From Gammaproteobacteria bacterium LSUCC0057 (GTDB taxonomy: Bacteria; Pseudomonadota; Gammaproteobacteria; Pseudomonadales; Porticoccaceae): 64,000 bases of DNA. The number at the start of each line of letters is the position of its first letter. Position 1 is the first letter of the stretch. The notes under the pieces are model-generated. The model did not search any database, was not told where the DNA came from, and saw only the letters and a list, made by a program, of their open reading frames with translations. Below are positions 9,215-17,183 of this stretch, piece by piece. The translations under genes and the position numbers were made by a program. Where the stretch lies: assembly GCA_004535795.1 (NCBI GenBank), contig SPIA01000001.1, positions 186,001-250,000 on the forward strand. Direction: 5' to 3'.

Positions 9215-10783
9215 TTAATAAACCGGTGAAGCCAGCCATTCACGGCCTTTGAGCATGCCGTGCCAATAAATTGGCGGCAGCATCTTCGCTTTCAAAAACC
9301 AACCGAAATAGGTTGCCTGTGTGCCGTCGTTAAGCCATGTCGGGAATGAGGGCGCCACTTTGCCGCCATAGGTAAACTCAGCCAAGACAATTTTTCCATG
9401 CTTAACTGTGAGTGGGCATGATCCATAACCGTCGTAAGCTGCCAAGTTATCTTTTCCAGCCAATACAGTGGCGATATTGTGGGCAACCACCGGCGCTTGT
9501 TTGCGTGCCGCTGCCATAGTTTTAGCGTTGGTTGTGTTCATGACATCGCCGACACCCCAGATATTGCTAAAATGCTTACTTTGCAAAGTGCTAGGGTCTA
9601 CATCTAACCAGCCTGCTTCGTCAGCTAGCTGTGAGTTGCGGATAAAATCAGGCGCCGTTTGTGGAGGGCACACATGTAAGAAATCAAAGCTGGTTTCTTC
9701 AAGGTTCCCGTCACTGTCCTTGAACCAGGCCTTATGATTTTCCCCGTCTACCTTAACCAGTGTTTTAGAGAAGCGCAGATTGATATCGTACTTTTCAACG
9801 TACTCCATCAGGGCGGGCACATACTCCTGCACACCAAATAAAACCCCACCTGCGTTGTAAAAATCGATCTCAATATTGTCGATTTTGCCTTGTTTCAACC
9901 ATTCAGAGGCGGAGAGGTACATCGCTTTTTGCGGTGCTCCCGCACATTTGATTGGCATAGGAGGTTGAGTAAACACAGCCTTACCCGAGCTCATTTTTTG
10001 CGCTAGTTCCCATGTGTATGGGGCTAGATCGTAGCGGTAGTTGGATGTCACACCGTTTTTACCCAGTGCTTCCTCCAAACCCTCGATGGCCGACCAGTCT
10101 AGTTTTAGACCGGGGGCAACAACCAATTGCTTATAAAAAACGTTGGCACCGCAGCTGAGCTCTACTTTATTGTCGTCTGGAAAAAATTGATTCACGGCTT
10201 TAGCAATCCAGTCACAACCCGCCGGAATAATATCCTGGGTTTTTCTTCTGGTTGATTGCGCATCAAATACGCCACCGCCCACCAAAGTCCAACCCGGTTG
10301 GTAGTAGTGAACATCGGATGGGTCTATAAGCGCGATCCGCAACTGCTTGTTTCTTCGTCGCAGGCTCGCGGCCGTCGCAATACCGCCCGATCCGGCGCCA
10401 ATGATAACCACGTCGTATTTGGTGCCGTCTATAGAGGTATCTTTGTTCGCTTGAGTGGTTTCAGCTACTGCCTGGAAAAGCTGCTGAGATCTATTGCCTG
10501 TTCGACAATAAGCATGCGTCTTCTTGTTGGTTTTTAATACCGCTGAGAGGCGCTGTTGATCCTCAGCACTGAATTTGCTGGGCTCGAACGGTATTGCATA
10601 GAACTCAATGCCCTCACTCGAGGCTGCAGTGCTTATCTCTTGCATGGTTGGCTGATCGTCAGCCTCGCCATCCGGGCGGTTGCAGACAATCACTTCAACG
10701 CCGGTAGCCTTGAGCTCTGCAATATCCGCGCAGGTTATTTGATCTGACACCGTCACCTGGTTGTTTAGCTTGGTAATTTTCAT
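9215..10783 (-). CDS. sqr: DUF442 domain fused to sulfide:quinone oxidoreductase (type II SQR)
   Basis: Membrane-associated flavoprotein of 522 residues. Residues 1-110 form a DUF442 (phosphatase/sulfurtransferase-like) domain with the active loop YCRTGNRS (Cys93). Residues 122-522 are an SQR: FAD-binding VVIIGAGSGGIATAASL, redox Cys280 in PMPIKCAGAP and Cys372 in HVCPPQTAP, as in mitochondrial-type SQR. It should oxidise sulfide, reduce quinone and yield persulfide on glutathione or another acceptor. A GAGGG ribosome-binding site precedes the ATG at 10783. It is 42 bases after the dioxygenase gene. In many loci DUF442 is fused to the dioxygenase instead; here it is on SQR. Confidence 0.94.
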   Translation of the reverse strand: MKITKLNNQVTVSDQITCADIAELKATGVEVIVCNRPDGEADDQPTMQEISTAASSEGIEFYAIPFEPSKFSAEDQQRLSAVLKTNKKTHAYCRTGNRSQQLFQAVAETTQANKDTSIDGTKYDVVIIGAGSGGIATAASLRRRNKQLRIALIDPSDVHYYQPGWTLVGGGVFDAQSTRRKTQDIIPAGCDWIAKAVNQFFPDDNKVELSCGANVFYKQLVVAPGLKLDWSAIEGLEEALGKNGVTSNYRYDLAPYTWELAQKMSSGKAVFTQPPMPIKCAGAPQKAMYLSASEWLKQGKIDNIEIDFYNAGGVLFGVQEYVPALMEYVEKYDINLRFSKTLVKVDGENHKAWFKDSDGNLEETSFDFLHVCPPQTAPDFIRNSQLADEAGWLDVDPSTLQSKHFSNIWGVGDVMNTTNAKTMAAARKQAPVVAHNIATVLAGKDNLAAYDGYGSCPLTVKHGKIVLAEFTYGGKVAPSFPTWLNDGTQATYFGWFLKAKMLPPIYWHGMLKGREWLASPVY

Positions 10784-10825
10784 ACTTTTCCCTCGGTAGT
10801 AATCACAACAGTTGTTATAGTTTTT

Positions 10826-11719
10826 CTAATGAGTGGTCAAAGGCTGTTTTAACCCCGAAATTGGCACCTTAAGATAGACGGTCTCATTGGTGTCTGCTTC
10901 GGGGAAATGCCCTGCACGCATGTTGGTTTGCAGTGATGGATAGATCAGCTTTGGCATGCCCAGTGTTGCATCGCGGGCTTCTCGCATGGCTACGAAATCG
11001 TCCTCAGATATGCCATCGTGTACATGAATATTGCTCGCTTTCTGTTGAGCAACGGTGGTTTGATATTCCAGTTCGCGCCCATTGGGCTGATAGTCATGAC
11101 ACATGAACAGGCGGGTCTGTGCCGGCAGGGATAAAATTTTCCTGATCGATCGGTACAGAGTCCGGGCATCTCCGCCAGGAAAGTCTGCTCGAGCCGTGCC
11201 ACCGTCTGGCATAAAAATGGTGTCACCAACAAAGCACGCATCACCGATTAAATGAACCATGCAGGCAGGGGTGTGGCCTGGGGTATGAATGGCCACACCC
11301 TCTACTGAACCGATTTTATAGCGCTCACCATCGTCGAATAAAACGTCGAATTGGCTCCCGTCCCGCTTAAATCCAGCGCCTTCGTTAAAAACCTTGCCGA
11401 AGGTTTGTTGCACAGTATCGATGTATTTGCTGATAGCAATTTTGCCACCCACAATACTTTGAATATAGGGCGCAGCAGAAAGGTGGTCAGCGTGAACATG
11501 TGTCTCTATAAGATAAAGCACATTGAGGTTTCTTTTTTGCACACACTGGATGATCTCATCGGCGCTGTCGTAGCCAATACTCCCAGACGCGTAATCAAAG
11601 TTTAAGACTGAGTCGACAATGGCACAGTCATTAGAGCTGGGATCTTTCACTATGTAAGAGAAGGTATTGGAGTCTTCTTCGAAGAAGGGAAAAACCTCTG
11701 GCTGAATAATGGATGGCAT
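10826..11719 (-). CDS. pdo: Persulfide dioxygenase (ETHE1/Blh-like metallo-beta-lactamase fold)
   Basis: Iron-dependent dioxygenase of 297 residues that oxidises glutathione persulfide to sulfite. The MBL motif THVHADHLSAAPY gives the metal-binding His74, His76, Asp78 and His79. HTPGHTPACM and VGDTIFMPDGGTARADF supply the other ligands, and the FPGGDARTLYRSI stretch is typical of the PDO/BLH group. It is the first gene of the minus-strand sulfur operon; a strong AGGAG site (11729-11733 on the minus strand) precedes the ATG. It lies downstream of a candidate sigma-54 promoter and opposite the FisR-like activator, so induction by sulfane sulfur is expected. Confidence 0.95.
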   Translation of the reverse strand: MPSIIQPEVFPFFEEDSNTFSYIVKDPSSNDCAIVDSVLNFDYASGSIGYDSADEIIQCVQKRNLNVLYLIETHVHADHLSAAPYIQSIVGGKIAISKYIDTVQQTFGKVFNEGAGFKRDGSQFDVLFDDGERYKIGSVEGVAIHTPGHTPACMVHLIGDACFVGDTIFMPDGGTARADFPGGDARTLYRSIRKILSLPAQTRLFMCHDYQPNGRELEYQTTVAQQKASNIHVHDGISEDDFVAMREARDATLGMPKLIYPSLQTNMRAGHFPEADTNETVYLKVPISGLKQPLTTH

Positions 11720-11750
11720 AATAAATATCTCCTGTAGATACCCTTATGCA

Positions 11751-11767
11751 ATCAATTTTCATGCCAA
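11751..11767 (-). promoter_or_regulatory. Candidate sigma-54 (-24/-12) promoter of the sulfur operon
   Basis: On the minus strand the sequence TTGGCATGAAAATTGAT resembles the sigma-54 consensus TGGCACG-N4-TTGCA with the right 10-base spacing after GG. The -12 dinucleotide is GA instead of the near-invariant GC. A TTGC four bases further on has the wrong spacing. It lies 32 bases before the dioxygenase ATG, with room for a start site and the AGGAG site. The divergent sigma-54 activator gene supports it. Confidence 0.55.
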
Positions 11768-11830
11768 CAATTATATTTTCCGCAAGCTATTGATTTTAAT
11801 TCAAATATTAAATCTATACGATTGCGGCAG

Positions 11831-11874
11831 GACAATTATTGTCAAATGTGGCACTATTTTGTCAAATTTTGACA
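11831..11874. promoter_or_regulatory. Candidate binding sites for the FisR-like activator
   Basis: Two perfect inverted repeats stand upstream of the sigma-54-like promoter: GACAAT-T-ATTGTC (11831-11843) and TGTCAAA-T-TTTGACA (11860-11874). They share a directly repeated TTGTCAAAT (11839-11847 and 11859-11867), 20 bases apart, about two helical turns. They are 65-125 bases from the -24/-12 element, a typical enhancer distance. A TGGCAC at 11849-11854 could be part of a plus-strand sigma-54 element for the activator gene, but its -12 part is poor. Confidence 0.55.
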
Positions 11875-11887
11875 CGGAGTGGCGAGC

Positions 11888-13186
11888 ATGCGACAAAAAC
11901 AACTAGGCGACATGCTAGAGGGCTATGATGTCCCCGCGATATTGGTGAGTGCCGATTACGAAATTTTGGCCACCAACAACGCTTATGCAGACAAATTCGG
12001 CAAAATCGATCTGCGTAAGGCACCAAAGTGTTATGCGGTCTCCCATGGTTATGACCGACCCTGCGACCAGGCCGGAGAAGACTGCCCGCTCAAAGCTGCG
12101 CGGGAATCCAAACACAGAGAAAAAGTGCTGCACATACACCAAACACCTAACGGTCGTGAGCATGTCGATGTCGAAATGCTGCCTATTTTTGATGACAACA
12201 ACCAATTGCAGTTCTTCGTTGAGCTGCTAAAACCTGTACCGCTGGCCAGCGGCAAGCCAAGCGACAAGCAGCTCGTCGGCAATAGCGCGGTGTTCAATGA
12301 GATGCTTTCTAAAGTCACCAAGGTTGCTGATTCAGACGCCTCAGTTTTGTTGCTCGGTGAGTCAGGAACAGGGAAAGAGCTGATCAGCCGTCTGGTTCAT
12401 TACGCCAGTAAACGCAGCGAACAAGCGATGGTGACACTGGAGTGCTCGGGGCTTAGCGAAACATTGATAGAGAGCGAGTTATTTGGACACCGTAAAGGCG
12501 CATTTACAGGTGCCTACAATGATCGCAAAGGCCTGGTCGAGATGGCGGACGGCGGGACGTTATTTTTAGACGAAATTGGTGACGTCTCTCTTGCTACCCA
12601 GGTCAAGTTACTGCGCTTGCTGGAAACCAAGACGTTTCGTCGTGTGGGCGGTACGGAAGTTCGCACCGCGGATTTCAGGCTAATCTGTGCCACGCACAGG
12701 GACCTCAATGCGATGGTGCGAGACGGTCAATTTAGGTTGGATCTTTACTACCGGATTAATGTCTTTCCGATTCACATCCCCTCCCTTGCCCAGCGCAGGG
12801 ACGATATACCACAGCTCGTGACCCACCTGCTCAGCAGCATCAACAAAAAACTCTATATCACCCAGCCTGCACTGCAGCTGCTGTTGTCTCACCGCTTTCC
12901 TGGTAATGTCCGGCAGTTAAAAAATTTACTGATTCGCGCCTCTATTCTCAGTGATACCAATGTTGTCGACCAGCAACAGATAGAGCAATCAATGGCAATG
13001 GAGCCGGGTATAACGGCTCTGGAGTATTCCTCGGTAGAGCGAGTCGCAGCCCCACCCGCGCTGAAGAGCAATGAGTCCGCCTATATCGCTGAGTTGCTCA
13101 AACAGCACCATGGAGATAAAAAAGCCGTGGCAAAAGCGTTGGGCATAAGCCTGAGAACGTTGTACCGAAAGCTGCAGAGCAGTTAG
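11888..13186 (+). CDS. fisR: FisR-like sigma-54-dependent sulfane-sulfur-sensing activator
   Basis: Bacterial enhancer-binding protein of 432 residues. The N-terminal sensor (1-115) is PAS-like and contains Cys48, Cys59 and Cys66 (CYAVSHGYDRPCDQAGEDCP); the spacing 11 and 7 equals that of the three regulatory cysteines described for FisR. The AAA+ domain has Walker A GESGTGKE, the sigma-54-contacting GAFTGA loop and FLDEIGDV. The C-terminus is a Fis-type helix-turn-helix (KKAVAKALGISLRTLYRKL). The ATG at 11888 has a GGAG eight bases upstream; a GTG at 11879 is less likely. It is divergent from the operon it should activate when persulfides accumulate. Confidence 0.93.
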   Translation: MRQKQLGDMLEGYDVPAILVSADYEILATNNAYADKFGKIDLRKAPKCYAVSHGYDRPCDQAGEDCPLKAARESKHREKVLHIHQTPNGREHVDVEMLPIFDDNNQLQFFVELLKPVPLASGKPSDKQLVGNSAVFNEMLSKVTKVADSDASVLLLGESGTGKELISRLVHYASKRSEQAMVTLECSGLSETLIESELFGHRKGAFTGAYNDRKGLVEMADGGTLFLDEIGDVSLATQVKLLRLLETKTFRRVGGTEVRTADFRLICATHRDLNAMVRDGQFRLDLYYRINVFPIHIPSLAQRRDDIPQLVTHLLSSINKKLYITQPALQLLLSHRFPGNVRQLKNLLIRASILSDTNVVDQQQIEQSMAMEPGITALEYSSVERVAAPPALKSNESAYIAELLKQHHGDKKAVAKALGISLRTLYRKLQSS

Positions 13187-13244
13187 CCAGACTCTATTGG
13201 GCGCTGAATGTTTTGCCAGTGCGATTACCACGGCTTGGCATTAC

Positions 13245-13276
13245 AAAAAAAACCGCAGCCGACTGCGGTTTTTTTA
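13245..13276. terminator. Bidirectional terminator between fisR and the nitroreductase gene
   Basis: The stem AAAAACCGCAG / CTGCGGTTTTT (left arm ends 13258, right arm starts 13263) has A and T runs on both sides, so it can end transcription from both convergent genes. It also marks the right edge of the AT-richer sulfur island. Confidence 0.9.
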
Positions 13277-13286
13277 TCTGAGCCAA

Positions 13287-13979
13287 TCAGCGGGTAAAGG
13301 TCACCGTGTCGGCCAGTGGCGCGCGCTCCATGATCACGTTGTTGATCTGCTCGCCGACCGCCTCGTAGCCAAACGAAAGCCCGACGATCAGCTCGTTGCC
13401 CTCGGGGATCGGGGTGATCGCTTTGACCGGTTCGGGGAATGCCGCCAGTGCCCCCTGCGGGCAGCTCGCTAAGCCGTATTCCACGAGCAACAGCATGAGG
13501 GTCTGCAGATAGATGCCGATATCGATGGCATTGACCTCACCCATGCTCTTGGGCATGGAAATGAACGCGGCGTGTGGAGCGCCAAAAAACTGCCAGTTTT
13601 TGGCCATCAGCCAGTTGCGTCTTTCGCGGTCGCTGCGCTCAATGCCCATGGTGCCGTAGTAGCGCATCGCACAGTCGTATTGGCGCTCCTTGTAGATTCC
13701 GCTGAGATCCATGTCGCCCGGCTTAAAGTGGAACTGCGGTTGCGCCCCCTGCATCAGACCAGCCATTAGCTCGGCCTCGAGCTTTTCGCGCGCCGCGCCA
13801 GAGACGACGTTGATATGCCACGGCTGGGTGTTGCAGTTGGAAGGGGCGAGGTTGGCTTTGGTGAAGATCTCCTCGAGCAGCTCTGGTGCAACCTCGCGCG
13901 GTTGGAAGCCCCGTATCGAGCGCCGTGCCGCCAGCGCTTGGCTGACGGTGATGATGGTCTGTGCGGTGTGGTCGTTCAT
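13287..13979 (-). CDS. Nitroreductase-family flavoprotein
   Basis: FMN-dependent NAD(P)H oxidoreductase of 230 residues. The N-terminal RRSIRGFQPR and APSNCNTQPWHINVV are the FMN-phosphate-binding signatures, and the C-terminal PEGNELIVGLSFGYE is also typical. A GAGGGG ribosome-binding site precedes the ATG. It is divergent from the serine hydrolase gene and probably a single-gene unit. Family members reduce nitroaromatics, quinones or enones; the substrate here is unknown. Confidence 0.9.
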   Translation of the reverse strand: MNDHTAQTIITVSQALAARRSIRGFQPREVAPELLEEIFTKANLAPSNCNTQPWHINVVSGAAREKLEAELMAGLMQGAQPQFHFKPGDMDLSGIYKERQYDCAMRYYGTMGIERSDRERRNWLMAKNWQFFGAPHAAFISMPKSMGEVNAIDIGIYLQTLMLLLVEYGLASCPQGALAAFPEPVKAITPIPEGNELIVGLSFGYEAVGEQINNVIMERAPLADTVTFTR

Positions 13980-14135
13980 GCTGTTCCCCTCTGGTCAGTA
14001 TGGCTCGGTTTATTCTGGTTGTAGTTGGCGCCACGCTGGGCTAAATTTTGCAGCGCATAACATACTGGCCACACCGCGCTGCGTCCAGCGCTCGGTGGGG
14101 TAGTGGCGATAAAAAAATAACAGAGAGGGTAGACA

Positions 14136-15467
14136 GTGAAACAGAATAAAAGATCGAGTAACTGGGGCGTTGCCGCGGCGGCGACTCTGCTGCTGGCCGG
14201 CGGTGCTGCTGCTGCTGTGGCCAGTGAGCCGATCGGCCATCACCAGTTGATGTCGACAGTGCCGCCGAGCGCCGAGCAGCAGGTGACGCTGGCCAACTAT
14301 ATGAACTACCCCTACGGCGCCTGGGGGTTCTCCAACAGCGGCGCCGTCGGCAACTCGCTGCACATCGCTCGCGGCGGGCCGCTGCCGAGCTGGTCGGTTG
14401 CCGCGGAGTCTGTGCTGGCCGAGTTGACGGTGGAACTGGAGAACGGTCGCCAGCTTTCGGTAGAGGCGCTGTTTAGCGACGACGACAGCGACGGGGTGAT
14501 CGTCACCCGCGGCAGCGACATTTTGTTCGAGCGCTATGCCGGCCACAGCAACCGCCAGCAGCCCCATATTTGGTATTCAATGACCAAGTCGCTAGTCTCT
14601 ACCGCGCTGGGTATTTTGGTGGAACAGGGGCGGGTCGATCTGCAGCAGTCGCCAGCGGCCTATATCCCTGAGCTGAGCAATTCGGGGTTCGCTCGCACCA
14701 CCATTCAGCAGGTGCTCGACCACGTCACCGCGATCGACTTCACTGAAAACTACACCGACCCCGACTCGCCGTTTGCCCGCTATTACGGTCCGGCGCTGGC
14801 GATGATGTATGCCCCCGGCGGCGCAGATGCGATGCCGGGCGAGGTGGAGATCTACGGGGTACATGACTTCCTCGCTAAATATGTCGGCGCCAATAGTGCG
14901 TTGCAGCCAGGGGAGGCGTTTCAATACAACTCCGCCAACGCCGATGTGATCGGCTGGTTGATCGCCCGTGTCTCTGGCCAGCCGCTGGCCGACTTTATTG
15001 AAGAGCATATCTGGATGCCGCTCGGCACCGAGCACGACGGCTACATCCTCGCCGACCGCGCGCTGCAGGCGGTCGCAACCGGCGGCATGAACAGCACGCT
15101 GCGCGATGCCGCACTGTTCGGCCAGATGGTGCTCAACCGCGGCCGCGTCGGCGAGCGACAAATTATCCCGGCGCAGTGGGTGGATGCCACTTTGCAGATC
15201 AGCGACTACCACCGTCGCAATATGCGGCGCAGTGACCGCGCCGGGGCGATTCCCTATGAGGCCTATCACAACATGTGGTGGGTGTTAGATGCCAAGCGCG
15301 GCGAGTATCTGGCCGGCGGTATCTTTGGCCAGACCATCTACATAGATCGCGCTTCCGGCGTAGTGGCGGCGATGTTTAACCACCACCGCGACGCCTCGGC
15401 GGCCACCAGTGTCGATACTCAGAATAAACTGCGCGCGCTGCGCGCCATCGCCCGCGCGTTAGATTAA
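14136..15467 (+). CDS. Exported serine hydrolase of the class C beta-lactamase family
   Basis: A 443-residue protein starting with GTG, preceded by a GAGAGGG site at 14123-14129. Residues 1-30 form a signal peptide (positively charged start, then AAAATLLLAGGAAAAVA). The serine nucleophile motif S-x-x-K is SMTK (Ser148, Lys151), and YNSANADVIGW supplies the Tyr motif. Family members are esterases, D-peptidases or 6-aminohexanoate-type amidases; a true beta-lactamase role is not indicated. It is a single-gene unit closed by a strong terminator. Confidence 0.88.
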   Translation: MKQNKRSSNWGVAAAATLLLAGGAAAAVASEPIGHHQLMSTVPPSAEQQVTLANYMNYPYGAWGFSNSGAVGNSLHIARGGPLPSWSVAAESVLAELTVELENGRQLSVEALFSDDDSDGVIVTRGSDILFERYAGHSNRQQPHIWYSMTKSLVSTALGILVEQGRVDLQQSPAAYIPELSNSGFARTTIQQVLDHVTAIDFTENYTDPDSPFARYYGPALAMMYAPGGADAMPGEVEIYGVHDFLAKYVGANSALQPGEAFQYNSANADVIGWLIARVSGQPLADFIEEHIWMPLGTEHDGYILADRALQAVATGGMNSTLRDAALFGQMVLNRGRVGERQIIPAQWVDATLQISDYHRRNMRRSDRAGAIPYEAYHNMWWVLDAKRGEYLAGGIFGQTIYIDRASGVVAAMFNHHRDASAATSVDTQNKLRALRAIARALD

Positions 15468-15478
15468 ATAGTGGGCGA

Positions 15479-15511
15479 AAAAAAGGCGCCCCGAGCGGGG
15501 GCGCCTTTTTT
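15479..15511. terminator. Bidirectional terminator between serine hydrolase and sulfatase genes
   Basis: A GC-rich hairpin, AAAAGGCGCCCC pairing with GGGGGCGCCTTTTTT around a short loop, has a T run on each strand. It lies between two convergent genes. Confidence 0.9.
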
Positions 15512-15524
15512 ATGCCAGAGCGGC

Positions 15525-17084
15525 TTAGCGCTGCTGCGGCGGGTTCTGCTTGGCGTTTTCTAGAATATCTTCCAGTATTTGGTCAACGGTAAAACTCGCC
15601 GGGCGCTGCCGTTGTGGGTACTGCTTAAAGGTATTGAGGAATACCGTCACCGACTCCAGCATAGTGCCAAACCGCGCTGACACTTTGCGCACCCACCAAT
15701 CCTCGTAGGTGTTGGAATTGTCATCGGCGCGCTCGAAGGGGTCGCGGCGCAGGTGGAACAGTTTCGGAATACGGAAAGTGACAAACGGCTCACGCCACAC
15801 CGCATGGCGCGCGCTGCGCTGCTCGGCAAAGACAAATTTCCAGTCGCCGTTGCGCAGCGCCAGCAGCTGGCCGTCGTCGGAGAAGTAGAAAAAGTCGTTG
15901 CGCGGCGACTGCTCGGTCTGGCCGGTTAAGAATGGCAGAAAGTTATAGCCGTCGAGGTGGACGTTAAAGCGCTTGTCACCCGCTTGGTAGCCGTCCAGCA
16001 GCTGCTGTTTAATGTCGTCAATACCGACCGCGGCCATCAGCGTAGGCACCCAGTCGAGATGGCTCATCACATTATTGATGACGCCGCCAGCGGGCACTTT
16101 ACCTGGCCAGCGCAGTAGCGCCGGAACGCGGAAGCCACCCTCCCAGTTGGTGTTTTTCTCACTGCGGAACGGGGTAATACCGGCATCTGGCCATGTGTTG
16201 TAGTGGACACCGTTATCGGTGGAATAAAACACGATGGTGTTGTCATCGACACCGAGCTGCTCGAGCGTGTCCAGCAGCGTGCCGACCTGGCGGTCGTGGG
16301 CGACCATGGCATCGTTGTAGAACCCTTGCCCGGAGAGTCCGCGCTCCTCTTCGGCGAGGTGGGTGTAGTAGTGCATGCGGGTAGAGTTAAACCAGACGAA
16401 GAACGGTTTCTCATCGGCTACCGCGCGCTGCATAAAGTCGACGCTGGCATCCAAGAACTCTTTGTCGATTCGCTCCATGCGTTTTTTAGAGAGCGGGCCG
16501 CTGTCTTCAACGCGGCCGTCGGCAAAGCTGTGAATCACCCCTCGCGGACCCCACATTTTCGCGTAGCGCGCATTTTGCGGGTAATCGGGGTCCTCTGGCG
16601 CCTCCTCGGCGTTCATGTGGTAGAGGTTGCCCAAAAACTCATCAAAACCGTGGTTGGTGGGCAGAAACTCATCGCGATCGCCGAGGTGGTTTTTACCAAA
16701 TTGGCCGGTGGCGTAACCGAGCGGCTTAAGCAGTTCGGCAAGCGTAGGGTCCTCGGGCTGGATGCCCAGCGGGTTGCCGGGCATGCCGACTTTGGTCAGT
16801 CCGGTGCGCATCGGGTGCTGGCCGGTAATAAACGCTGAGCGACCGGCGGTGCAGCTCTGCTCGCCGTAGTAGTCGGTAAAAAATACCCCTTCTGTGCCGA
16901 TGCGGTCGATGTTGGGAGTCTGGTAACCCATCATGCCGTGGCTGTATTTGCTGATATTGGTAATACCGATATCGTCGCCCCAGATCACCAGTATGTTGGG
17001 TCGCTCGGCGGCAACTGCCGCGGCGCTCAACAGCGTGGTAAAGAGAAGAGCGAGTGCGCCGCAGCGCCTATAAATGGTTCTCAT
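15525..17084 (-). CDS. Exported type I arylsulfatase
   Basis: Hydrolyses sulfate esters, probably in the periplasm. The 519-residue protein has a signal peptide (about residues 1-26, ending AAAVAAE), the metal-binding WGDDIG near residue 37, and the sulfatase signature CTAGR, where Cys78 would be converted to formylglycine. GQFGKNHLGD and the C-terminal HLRRDPFERADD also fit the family. No formylglycine-generating enzyme is seen in the window; the radical SAM gene at 40261 belongs to the amine dehydrogenase operon. A single gene, apparently with its own promoter. Confidence 0.93.
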   Translation of the reverse strand: MRTIYRRCGALALLFTTLLSAAAVAAERPNILVIWGDDIGITNISKYSHGMMGYQTPNIDRIGTEGVFFTDYYGEQSCTAGRSAFITGQHPMRTGLTKVGMPGNPLGIQPEDPTLAELLKPLGYATGQFGKNHLGDRDEFLPTNHGFDEFLGNLYHMNAEEAPEDPDYPQNARYAKMWGPRGVIHSFADGRVEDSGPLSKKRMERIDKEFLDASVDFMQRAVADEKPFFVWFNSTRMHYYTHLAEEERGLSGQGFYNDAMVAHDRQVGTLLDTLEQLGVDDNTIVFYSTDNGVHYNTWPDAGITPFRSEKNTNWEGGFRVPALLRWPGKVPAGGVINNVMSHLDWVPTLMAAVGIDDIKQQLLDGYQAGDKRFNVHLDGYNFLPFLTGQTEQSPRNDFFYFSDDGQLLALRNGDWKFVFAEQRSARHAVWREPFVTFRIPKLFHLRRDPFERADDNSNTYEDWWVRKVSARFGTMLESVTVFLNTFKQYPQRQRPASFTVDQILEDILENAKQNPPQQR

Positions 17085-17183
17085 GGAGTGCCCCTGTGAT
17101 TGTTGTTAAAGCAGAGCAGAGATTACCAGATCTGCAGGTTTTATAAGCGCGGCGGGCGCACTTAGCGTGACTAGTTGGCCACG

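Noticed and set aside
11745-11767. Alternative -12 TTGC for the sulfur-operon sigma-54 promoter
   Set aside because: It is four bases too far from the -24 GG; the correctly spaced element ends in TTGA, which I kept with lower confidence.
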